Origin: G039029935 sp039029935
GTDB lineage: Bacteria > Chloroflexota > Anaerolineae > Caldilineales > Caldilineaceae
Assembly: GCA_039029935.1 (NCBI GenBank)
Contig: JBCCFC010000825.1
Coordinates: 1 to 6,334 of the forward strand
Reading direction: 5' to 3'
Length of the DNA stretch: 6,334 nucleotides
Shown: positions 1 to 5,530 of the stretch, in pieces
How the letters are laid out: each line of letters opens with the position of its first letter
Position numbering within the stretch: position 1 is the stretch's first letter
Notes under the pieces: generated by a model
What the model saw: only the letters and a program-made list of their open reading frames with translations
What the model was told of the DNA's origin: nothing
Databases searched by the model: none
Translations under genes and position numbers: made by a program

Positions 1-1743
1 GACTTACTGGTGGGTCGAAAAAAAGAATTTGCCAGTTTTGATAAATGGACAAGCAAAATCCCCAATGAGCTTTCCAAATCTCGTGTAATTTTGGCGCGCC
101 GAAAAAGCGGCAAGACATCGTTTGTGCAGCGCATCTTTAATCAACTTTGGAGTCAGAACAGTACGGTTATCCCGTTTTATTTTGATATTAAGGACAGAGA
201 AACTTGGTATCCTAACTTTGCTGTTGAATACTATCGTGCCTTTGCTTCACAGTATATTTCTTTTTTAGAGCGTGATGGCGAGTTAGTCAGCCGTCGTTTG
301 ACACTGGAACAGATTCGCACCTATGGCAAAGAAACGGGCAACCGCTATCTGGTCCATGATGTAGAATCTCTTTGGGATGACGAAAAAAAAGGATACTATG
401 ACTCTATGTGGACGACCGCTTGTGAAGCACCACATAGTCACGCAAGTGTCAGCGGTTTAGATAGCACAATTAACAACGGGCGCAAATATCGCTTTCTGGT
501 GATTTTGGACGAGTTTCAGAATATTGCCAATTATGTCTATCGTGATGAAGCCTGTGCGAACCGCCCGATGCATAGTATGCCCGGCAGCTTTCACTCGCTC
601 TCTGAATCCAAGGTGGCACCGATGCTCGTGACAGGCTCTTACCCCGGCATTCTCCTTGATATCATGGCAAACTATCTTGAAGCGGGGCGACTCTCCATTT
701 TTCGCATGAAACCCTTTCTCGAACCAAAGCATGGACTCGAGGCGGTCTATCGTTATGCCCAAATGCACAATGAACCCATTCAGGATGAAACTGCCGAGTA
801 TATCAATGAACTGTGTATGTCCGACCCGTTCTTGATTTCCTGTGTGATTTCAAATGAAATGGAGGACAAGGATTTAACCAAACGCAAGGGTGTGATCAAA
901 ACCGTCAACTATGAACTGAGCAACTTTGAATCGGAAATGTCCAAAACATGGAATGAATATCTGCGGCGGACCTTTGAACGCACCAATGGCACAATAACCA
1001 AGAAACTGATGTTGTTTTTGAATAAAAATAGTGAGCAGGATTATCGCCCCAGCGACCTCAAAACTGAGCTGAACCTGACATTAAGCGAAGAAGAAATTTA
1101 TGAACGTCTCGAGGTGTTGATGGCCTCGGATGTGATTCGGCAGGGAGTATCGGCCTTTCGCTTTCGTGGCTTGGAGGATGGAACGCTGAATCTCATCCTA
1201 CGCAATCACTTTGAGGAAGAAATTGACGGTGTTCGCCCCGACTTCATTGGTGAATTTGAAGCGCAACTCAAAGCAGAACGCGCCGAAACAAACAAATGGC
1301 GTGGACTTGCCAATGACTTTAAGGGACGCTTGGCCGAGATGAAAATGGCCTTTGTCTTTCGCGGTAAACAGCAGGCTGGGCAACCCATTAACCTTGCCGA
1401 TTATTTCACAAATATCACCGATACGCATCCGCTCACCATTGTCAGCGTTATGGAACGCATCTCACACCGAATGCTAAACGGCGACGGCGAGGAAATCGAC
1501 ATCATTGCCAAGGCTGATGATGGCCGTGTGGTCATGGTTGAAGTACGTGACCGAAAAGATAAGACGGGGACCAAGCCTGTGATGGGGTTGCAGACCAATG
1601 CGCTCGACTATGCAGCACAGTATGGTGTGACGGTGTTGCCTGCGTTTTTGTCGTTGAGCGGGTTTACGGAAGAGGCAACTGCATTTTGTCAGGCGAATGG
1701 GATTGGGATGGCGGAGAAAGTGGTGAAAGCCTCAGCAATTTGA
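1..1743 (+). CDS. AAA/STAND-like ATPase with C-terminal PD-(D/E)xK-like domain (5' partial)
   Basis: The reading frame is open from base 1 and the first codons already read DLLVGR, the motif that precedes the P-loop in ATPase_2/archaeal-type AAA proteins. The true start is therefore probably upstream; the GTG at 10 has no visible ribosome binding site. Residues are numbered from base 1. Walker A is ARRKSGKT (32-39), with Ala in place of the usual first Gly. Walker B is FLVILDEF (165-172), with D170/E171. A TGS sensor-like motif sits at 211-213. Residues about 334-402 look like the winged-helix lid of this clade, followed by a charged helix (about 421-453). The C-terminus has a nuclease-like pattern: D500, then E514-V-R516, then Q531...Y537, which fits a PD-(D/E)xK fold with Arg replacing the catalytic Lys. 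A nucleotide-driven DNA-acting or conflict-related role is inferred; the substrate is unknown. The ATPase assignment is firm, the nuclease fold moderately so. Confidence 0.88.
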   Translation, partial: DLLVGRKKEFASFDKWTSKIPNELSKSRVILARRKSGKTSFVQRIFNQLWSQNSTVIPFYFDIKDRETWYPNFAVEYYRAFASQYISFLERDGELVSRRLTLEQIRTYGKETGNRYLVHDVESLWDDEKKGYYDSMWTTACEAPHSHASVSGLDSTINNGRKYRFLVILDEFQNIANYVYRDEACANRPMHSMPGSFHSLSESKVAPMLVTGSYPGILLDIMANYLEAGRLSIFRMKPFLEPKHGLEAVYRYAQMHNEPIQDETAEYINELCMSDPFLISCVISNEMEDKDLTKRKGVIKTVNYELSNFESEMSKTWNEYLRRTFERTNGTITKKLMLFLNKNSEQDYRPSDLKTELNLTLSEEEIYERLEVLMASDVIRQGVSAFRFRGLEDGTLNLILRNHFEEEIDGVRPDFIGEFEAQLKAERAETNKWRGLANDFKGRLAEMKMAFVFRGKQQAGQPINLADYFTNITDTHPLTIVSVMERISHRMLNGDGEEIDIIAKADDGRVVMVEVRDRKDKTGTKPVMGLQTNALDYAAQYGVTVLPAFLSLSGFTEEATAFCQANGIGMAEKVVKASAI

Positions 1744-1837
1744 TGCTATCTCAATTGCAGATACGGGCGCTGGATTCACTAAGAGTTCACCCTCACGCTC
1801 AAAACGCCCACGCTATCCCAAGTTGCTGGTGATTTGC

Positions 1838-1866
1838 TTGACCGTTGTGTTAAAACAAGCTAAAAT
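1838..1866 (+). promoter_or_regulatory. Predicted sigma70 promoter for the second ATPase gene
   Basis: TTGACC (1838-1843) and TAAAAT (1861-1866) are separated by exactly 17 bases, and each matches the consensus at five of six positions. Transcription would start near 1873, about 50 bases before the ATG. The short inverted repeat GCTTG/CAAGC (1836-1840 and 1856-1860) brackets the spacer and could bind a regulator, but its arms are only 5 bp. The promoter implies that the second ATPase can be transcribed independently of the first. Confidence 0.6.
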
Positions 1867-1911
1867 AAGCATGATCTCAGCATGAACAAACGTTTTTATG
1901 GCTTGTAGGGT

Positions 1912-1919
1912 AAAGGGAG
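1912..1919 (+). promoter_or_regulatory. Ribosome binding site that decides the start of the second ATPase
   Basis: AAAGGGAG lies 5 bases before the ATG at 1925 and only 2 bases before the ATG at 1922. It lies downstream of the in-frame ATG at 1898, which has no such site of its own. This favours 1925 (or 1922) as the start, giving the family-typical N-terminus MIKFPYG. Confidence 0.7.
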
Positions 1920-1924
1920 CAATG

Positions 1925-3847
1925 ATGATCAAATTTCCATATGGGCGACGTGATTTTCCCGGCATTATTGATGAAGGATATCTCTATTTTGATCGAACCC
2001 ATCATATCCCATTTTTCGAAGATTGGGGGCGGGAATTGCTTTTCATGCGACCGCGTCGTTTTGGCAAGAGCTTGTGGTTGTCCACCCTGATTACCTATTA
2101 TGACATTGCGCATGAGAACGATTTTGAACGACTCTTTGGTCATCTGGCAATTGGCAAAAACCCAACGCCATACCATAACCAATATCTCACCATGCGTTGG
2201 GACTTTTCAGAGATACCCGCACATGGAACGGCGGAAACGATTGAGCGACATCTGAATGACTACGTGAATGCGAGTATTCGTATTTTTCTACGTCGATATG
2301 AAGCGCTTATTCCGCAAGATAAAGTTGATATCCATCCTGAACGTGCGCTTTTGTCATGGAAATCATTGACCTCTGAGATCAATCTGAGTCCACACAAACT
2401 CTATCTTTTCATTGATGAATATGACAACTTTGCCAACGAAGTGTTTATGCATCCCATTGACAAACGCAATGATCCAGAATGGCTACAGAAAAGTGTGGAC
2501 CAGAATCAGAAATATAACCGACTGGTGACAGGGGAGAGCCTTTTTAGAACCTTGTTCAAAACCATCAAGACGGCAGCGTCTGGTCTTGGGCTAGAGCGTG
2601 TGTTTATGACAGGGGTGTCGCCTGTTGTGCTCAATGATATCACCAGCGGTCCCAATACCTTTAAAGATGTAACGTGGCGTCATAACCTCAATGACCTCTG
2701 TGGATTTAATGAGGTCGAAATTGAGCACATGATTGATGCTGTGATTCAAACAAATGGTTTTGCCCAAGGTCAGGCCCAAAATCAGACATCTAAAGCAGCA
2801 TTTGCCCAAGAGATGTTAAAACAAATGCGCGATTTTTATAACGGTTCGCGGTTTGTCACACATATGCCAGACAAAAACATCGAAGAGATTCCCTGTGTCT
2901 ATAATCCAACATTGACGTTTTATTTTCTAGAGGAGTTTCAAGACGTGTCTGGGTATCCAGAAGATATGTTGGACAGCAATCTCGAAGCGGATAGCAACAA
3001 ATTGGCCTATCTAACCAGCTATAACCATGGTCGAAGGTTGCTGGTTGATGCGATGCAAGAGGAACCATATGACTTGGAAGAGGACGATGGCGAAACATTT
3101 ATCACAGTTTTCACCTTACGCCGTCGATTTGGCATCAAAGAACTGCTCCGAGAAGACCAGCAACGTCAGAGCATGGCGATTCTACTCACCTATTTGGGCG
3201 TATTGACGGTAAGCGGTCGTACACCTGTCGGGAGCATTCTGCTCAAAATTCCCAACCTCGTCATCCGTCGTCTCTATGCAGAACGCGCATTGAAGATGAT
3301 GACCAAAGAAGATGCAACGTTGCTTACCCAAGCCATTACTGTTGCGAATAATCTTTTTACACATGCCAATCTACAACCACTCTGCACATTCATTGAGAAA
3401 CATCTACTCACCGTCTTTGATAACCGTGATTACCGAGAATTTGACGAATTAACGCTAAAAACGCTCTTTATCTCCATGCTCTATCACAATAACATCTATG
3501 TCATGGATTCCGAGTCAACCATCATCCAGCAATACGGTGATTTGCTGATGATGTTGCGACCGGGGATGCGTGACATGGGTTTGTATGATTTTTTGTTTGA
3601 GTTCAAATTTTTAAAACTGAAGCAAGTGATTGTGGATGGTGAACCATTGACAGGCGTTCAGGTGGCCGAGAAGAGTATGGCCGAACTGCTGGAGATTGAG
3701 TCTATCCAGAATGAGATGGAGAGTGCCAAAAAGCAAATCCGACAATATCGGCAGGGACTCCAGCACAAATATGGCGCGGCACTCAAGTTGCGGACATTTG
3801 CTGTGGTGGGCGTTGGGTTGAAACGCGTGGTTTGGGATAAAGTGTAG
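1925..3847 (+). CDS. AAA-ATPase_like / PDDEXK_9 family protein
   Basis: This 640-residue protein has the hallmarks of the family pairing an N-terminal AAA-ATPase_like domain (PF09820) with a C-terminal PDDEXK_9 nuclease domain (PF08011). The entry motif FPYG (4-7) and YFDRT (21-25) precede the family Walker A RPRRFGKS (42-49). Walker B is YLFIDEYDNF (160-169), with D164/E165. MTGVSP (228-233) is the sensor-like strand that in this family precedes a VVLNDITSG-type stretch. The C-terminal domain shows D539, then E559-F-K561, an intact PD-(D/E)xK signature, followed by the usual QIxxYxxG helix and a final VVGVG strand. Length and domain order are normal, so it looks functional. The family is often present in many copies per genome and its role is not established; a link to mobile DNA or conflict is inference. 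The start follows from the ribosome binding site at 1912-1919, and the gene has its own promoter at 1838-1866. It converges on the toxin remnant with a gap of only 23 bases. Confidence 0.92.
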   Translation: MIKFPYGRRDFPGIIDEGYLYFDRTHHIPFFEDWGRELLFMRPRRFGKSLWLSTLITYYDIAHENDFERLFGHLAIGKNPTPYHNQYLTMRWDFSEIPAHGTAETIERHLNDYVNASIRIFLRRYEALIPQDKVDIHPERALLSWKSLTSEINLSPHKLYLFIDEYDNFANEVFMHPIDKRNDPEWLQKSVDQNQKYNRLVTGESLFRTLFKTIKTAASGLGLERVFMTGVSPVVLNDITSGPNTFKDVTWRHNLNDLCGFNEVEIEHMIDAVIQTNGFAQGQAQNQTSKAAFAQEMLKQMRDFYNGSRFVTHMPDKNIEEIPCVYNPTLTFYFLEEFQDVSGYPEDMLDSNLEADSNKLAYLTSYNHGRRLLVDAMQEEPYDLEEDDGETFITVFTLRRRFGIKELLREDQQRQSMAILLTYLGVLTVSGRTPVGSILLKIPNLVIRRLYAERALKMMTKEDATLLTQAITVANNLFTHANLQPLCTFIEKHLLTVFDNRDYREFDELTLKTLFISMLYHNNIYVMDSESTIIQQYGDLLMMLRPGMRDMGLYDFLFEFKFLKLKQVIVDGEPLTGVQVAEKSMAELLEIESIQNEMESAKKQIRQYRQGLQHKYGAALKLRTFAVVGVGLKRVVWDKV

Positions 3848-3870
3848 ATATCAAAAAGCATCCCGTGTAA

Positions 3871-4058
3871 CTATTCTATTGGCTGATATATGTTCAAGCC
3901 TAAAGCAGTGGCTAATACCTCAAAATCAGCATCCAATGTCCAGAGCAATGCATCATCAGGCACTTGCAAGGCAATGATAACATCACCGAGCGGCCAACAT
4001 ACACATCCGATAATGCCCTTTGTACTTGAACAGAGGTCTCAAGGAAAATAGCCAGCAT
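3871..4058 (-). pseudogene. Remnant of a PIN-domain (VapC-like) toxin, internally deleted and frameshifted
   Basis: On the minus strand an ATG at 4058 begins 5 bases after the antitoxin stop and reads MLAIFLETSVQVQRALSD. This resembles the first strand and helix of PIN domains, with E7 at the usual first Asp of the xDTS motif. A second minus-strand frame, ending at the stop 3871-3873, reads PLGDVIIALQVPDD followed by LLWTLDADFEVLATALG. That is the C-terminal part of a PIN domain, with the GD acidic residue (codon 3982-3984) and the TLDADF motif (codons at 3931 and 3925). The two pieces are in different frames and total about 62 codons, against roughly 130 or more for a PIN protein, so the middle, including the central acidic residue, is gone. 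The C-terminal frame is closed upstream by a stop at 4039-4041. The N-terminal frame runs out of frame to a stop at 3912. A PIN ribonuclease toxin is the likely ancestor; this copy should be inactive. Confidence 0.82.
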
Positions 4059-4063
4059 GATGT

Positions 4064-4603
4064 CTACAATTCCTCAAGATATAATTGGACTAACGTATCA
4101 TCATGAAACGTCATCATTGAGGAAAGATGGCTACCGATCAAATATTGGTGTGCTTTTTCAATTTCTGCTTCTTTCGTGCTACCGTTACTCACGACATCCA
4201 AAGCGTAACGCAATGCAGCCACTTGTTCTTTTGACAGCCTTTGTGCATCCAGCTTTTGAGCAGACATGGTTAGACTTGCTAAAAACTCTTGAACAGGTTC
4301 TGGCGCAACTTCCCACAGTTTCCATGTCTTCTCTTTCCATACTTGGACACATTCCTCACGGAGTAGCTGGTTGTTCCACTGCCGTTCAATCCGATCAAGC
4401 CATTCACGTAAATTGGTGATTTGCCACTCATAGAGTTGTTTCTGTGACCGTTCAAATTCTTCTGCTTCCACAATAACGGCAACAGGTTTGGGGCTTTCGA
4501 TTGTTCTTAACCACAAACGCGGACGAACTTGTGCGGCTTGTTTGAGCCACAGCGGTACTTGTGTGGGAACTTCTGGTAATGTCAATGTCTGAGATGGGTT
4601 CAT
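4064..4603 (-). CDS. Phd/YefM-like antitoxin of a decayed PIN toxin-antitoxin pair
   Basis: This 179-residue protein starts at the ATG at 4603, fixed by a consensus AGGAGG six bases upstream. Its N-terminal part (about residues 7-52) runs through LPEVPTQVPLWLKQAA to PKPVAVIVEAEEFER (38-52). The last segment closely resembles the second strand and helix of Phd/YefM DNA-binding antitoxin domains, where a PVAVIV strand is followed by an acidic dimer helix. The remaining roughly 125 residues are helical and charged, with many Trp, Gln and Glu residues, making it about twice the length of a typical Phd antitoxin. The extra part probably contains the toxin-neutralising segment. The PIN-toxin remnant directly downstream supports the assignment. 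In life the protein would bind its own promoter and cap the toxin; here it seems to be an orphan. The Phd similarity is by motif only, and other antitoxin folds remain possible. Confidence 0.72.
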   Translation of the reverse strand: MNPSQTLTLPEVPTQVPLWLKQAAQVRPRLWLRTIESPKPVAVIVEAEEFERSQKQLYEWQITNLREWLDRIERQWNNQLLREECVQVWKEKTWKLWEVAPEPVQEFLASLTMSAQKLDAQRLSKEQVAALRYALDVVSNGSTKEAEIEKAHQYLIGSHLSSMMTFHDDTLVQLYLEEL

Positions 4604-4609
4604 ATCTAT

Positions 4610-4615
4610 CCTCCT
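4610..4615 (-). promoter_or_regulatory. Consensus ribosome binding site of the antitoxin
   Basis: On the minus strand AGGAGG lies 6 bases before the ATG at 4603. It makes that codon the start rather than the in-frame ATG at 4648, which overlaps the predicted -35 element and would lie upstream of the transcript. Confidence 0.85.
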
Positions 4616-4618
4616 AAC

Positions 4619-4635
4619 TTGTATAGACTGTACAA
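4619..4635. promoter_or_regulatory. Inverted repeat, candidate operator of the toxin-antitoxin locus
   Basis: TTGTA and TACAA arms (5 bp, perfect) flank a 7-base centre in TTGTATAGACTGTACAA. The repeat covers the -10 element and part of the spacer of the predicted antitoxin promoter. That is where a Phd-type antitoxin would bind to repress itself. The arms are short, so chance cannot be excluded. Confidence 0.4.
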
Positions 4636-4648
4636 ACGTCTGTGCCAA
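4620..4648 (-). promoter_or_regulatory. Predicted sigma70 promoter of the antitoxin gene
   Basis: On the minus strand TTGGCA (4648-4643) and TATACA (4625-4620) are 17 bases apart and match the consensus at five and four of six positions. Transcription would begin close to the ribosome binding site, giving a leader of roughly 10 bases, which is short but workable. Confidence 0.5.
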
Positions 4649-4765
4649 TATCCAATTGTATTATGACTGTTGGTGGGTATCATAGGCTATTTTATCTCAA
4701 AATCCAAATGTGATTTCAGAATGTTGATGAAAATTTGTCCTTTGCAAACCATTCCGATTTTTTGA

Positions 4766-4777
4766 TCAAGTACTTGA
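4766..4777. repeat. 12-bp perfect palindrome over the -35 of the ACP-XRE-ImmA promoter
   Basis: TCAAGTACTTGA is its own reverse complement. It overlaps TTGACA (4774-4779) and shares the central GTAC with the arms of the downstream operator copies. It may be an additional regulator site. It also overlaps the 8-bp palindrome TTGATCAA (4762-4769). Confidence 0.4.
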
Positions 4778-4802
4778 CAACTCTCCGACAATGTAGTACA
4801 AT
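4774..4802 (+). promoter_or_regulatory. Strong sigma70-type promoter of the ACP-XRE-ImmA operon
   Basis: TTGACA (4774-4779) is a perfect -35 and TACAAT (4797-4802) a five-of-six -10, with an ideal 17-base spacer. Transcription should start near 4809, leaving a leader of about 75 bases before the ATG at 4884. The -10 lies inside an inverted repeat and the -35 inside a palindrome, so the promoter looks built for repression. Confidence 0.8.
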
Positions 4803-4811
4803 ATTCGTACA
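4795..4811. promoter_or_regulatory. Operator copy 1, overlapping the -10 element
   Basis: AGTACAATATTCGTACA matches operator copy 2 at 13 of 17 positions. It keeps the right half-site CGTACA intact and GTAC in the left half. It covers the -10 and the expected transcription start, so binding here would block RNA polymerase. The XRE protein encoded in the operon is the obvious candidate ligand. Confidence 0.6.
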
Positions 4812-4841
4812 GGCCAATATAAATATTTTTTTATCCAACGA

Positions 4842-4858
4842 TGTACGTTTTTCGTACA
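4842..4858. promoter_or_regulatory. Operator copy 2, perfect inverted repeat in the leader
   Basis: TGTACGTTTTTCGTACA has perfect 6-bp arms, TGTACG and CGTACA, around five T residues. The 17-bp size fits an XRE dimer site. It lies 47 bp centre to centre from copy 1 and 25 bases before the ATG at 4884. A short RNA hairpin is also possible, but the form and its relative upstream suggest a DNA operator. Confidence 0.65.
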
Positions 4859-4883
4859 AGGTGAACAGTATAGGAAGCATAAT

Positions 4884-5162
4884 ATGACCAACAATGATAT
4901 TCACAATGCGGTTGTAAAGGCTTTAACTCAGGTACAGGAACTAAGTGGACGTGCTGCAATAAAAATAGATGGGAATACCTGTCCGATTGGCGATTTAGAA
5001 GGATTTGATAGCCTCAATGCCGTAGAGACAGCGGGGATAATTTCTGGTTACATTGGGCATGAAGTTCAACCAAAAACAATGCTTTCTTCTAATCCAAACA
5101 AACCACTACGAGTCAGTGATATAGTTACCCGAATTTTTCAATCAATTAATGATGATCATTAA
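4884..5162 (+). CDS. Acyl-carrier-protein-like protein
   Basis: This 92-residue acidic protein has the layout of a free-standing acyl carrier protein. An N-terminal helix (about 4-22) is followed by the loop and motif LEGFDSL (38-44). S43 is where 4'-phosphopantetheine would attach, and a helix-II-like stretch LNAVETAGIISGYIG (44-58) follows. The C-terminal helix LRVSDIVTRIFQSI (75-88) replaces the usual LTxxDLV segment. Length is slightly above the 75-85 residues of AcpP. AGGAAG (4872-4877) lies 6 bases before the ATG. It is the first gene of a tight operon with an XRE regulator and an ImmA/IrrE peptidase, and no fatty-acid or polyketide genes are nearby. A housekeeping lipid role is therefore unlikely. 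It may carry an acyl group as a signal or as a substrate for a downstream effector; that is inference. The fold call is based on the motif and helices. Confidence 0.82.
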   Translation: MTNNDIHNAVVKALTQVQELSGRAAIKIDGNTCPIGDLEGFDSLNAVETAGIISGYIGHEVQPKTMLSSNPNKPLRVSDIVTRIFQSINDDH

Positions 5163-5176
5163 ACAAAGGAGAAATA

Positions 5177-5530
5177 ATGAGCAATATTAGGTCTAATAGC
5201 AATGTTATCCCGGCTAGGCTCAAAGCTGCAAGAGAACATGCTGGACTTTCCCAAGGGCAAGTCGCAAAATTATTAGAGATAAGACGACCCTCGATATCTG
5301 AAATGGAGACTGGTAAAAGAAAGGTTTCTGGGCAAGAACTAGCTAGATTGGCTGAAATCTATGACGTGCGAATTTCGTTCCTCGTTGGTGAGGATTCAGA
5401 GGCAGATAGTGTTGAGCAGATACGATATGAACTCGCAGCCCGTGAGCTAGCAAATCTGAAATCTGAAGATTTAGATCGCGTTATGCAACTACTTGCGACC
5501 CTGCGTTCACAAAAGGAGTCTAATGAATGA
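5177..5530 (+). CDS. XRE-family helix-turn-helix repressor
   Basis: This 117-residue protein has a classical HTH_XRE domain at about 14-71. RLKAAREHAGLSQGQVAKLL (14-33) forms helices 1 and 2, and RRPSISEMETGKRKVS (36-51) contains the recognition helix and following turn. ELARLAEIYDVRISFLVG (54-71) completes the five-helix bundle. The charged C-terminal helix (about 78-112) is probably for dimerisation or for recognition by the peptidase. AGGAG (5167-5171) lies 5 bases before the ATG, and the gene follows the ACP-like gene after 14 bases. Its stop overlaps the start of the ImmA/IrrE gene in an ATGA junction. In related pairs such as the ImmR/ImmA system of ICEBs1, the XRE protein represses its own operon until the metallopeptidase cleaves it. 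The GTAC-containing inverted repeats at 4795-4811 and 4842-4858 are its likely binding sites. Confidence 0.93.
   Translation: MSNIRSNSNVIPARLKAAREHAGLSQGQVAKLLEIRRPSISEMETGKRKVSGQELARLAEIYDVRISFLVGEDSEADSVEQIRYELAARELANLKSEDLDRVMQLLATLRSQKESNE

Noticed and set aside
1868..1885. Direct repeat AGCATGA, two copies 4 bases apart
   Set aside because: Seven bases is too short in this AT-rich leader to support a site.
1882..1908. Eight-codon leader ORF (MNKRFYGL) before the second ATPase
   Set aside because: It has no ribosome binding site, no run of regulatory codons and no following attenuator hairpin.
1898..1924. Upstream start of the second ATPase at the ATG at 1898
   Set aside because: The ribosome binding site at 1912-1919 lies inside this extension, and the family N-terminus begins at MIKFPYG.
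3834..3864. GGGAT/ATCCC inverted repeat between the convergent ATPase gene and toxin remnant, as a terminator
   Set aside because: The stem is only 5 bp with a 21-base loop and no U-tract follows.
3912..4058. 48-codon ORF on the minus strand as an intact small protein
   Set aside because: Only the first 18 or so residues resemble a PIN domain; the rest is out-of-frame reading of the PIN C-terminus.
4057..4419. Open frame of 120 codons on the + strand
   Set aside because: It is antisense to the antitoxin gene, has no ribosome binding site, and its product has no recognisable motif, while the minus strand has a consensus start and family motifs.
4604..4648. 15-codon upstream extension of the antitoxin to an ATG at 4648
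   Set aside because: The AGGAGG at 4610-4615 serves the ATG at 4603, and the extension would overlap the predicted promoter.
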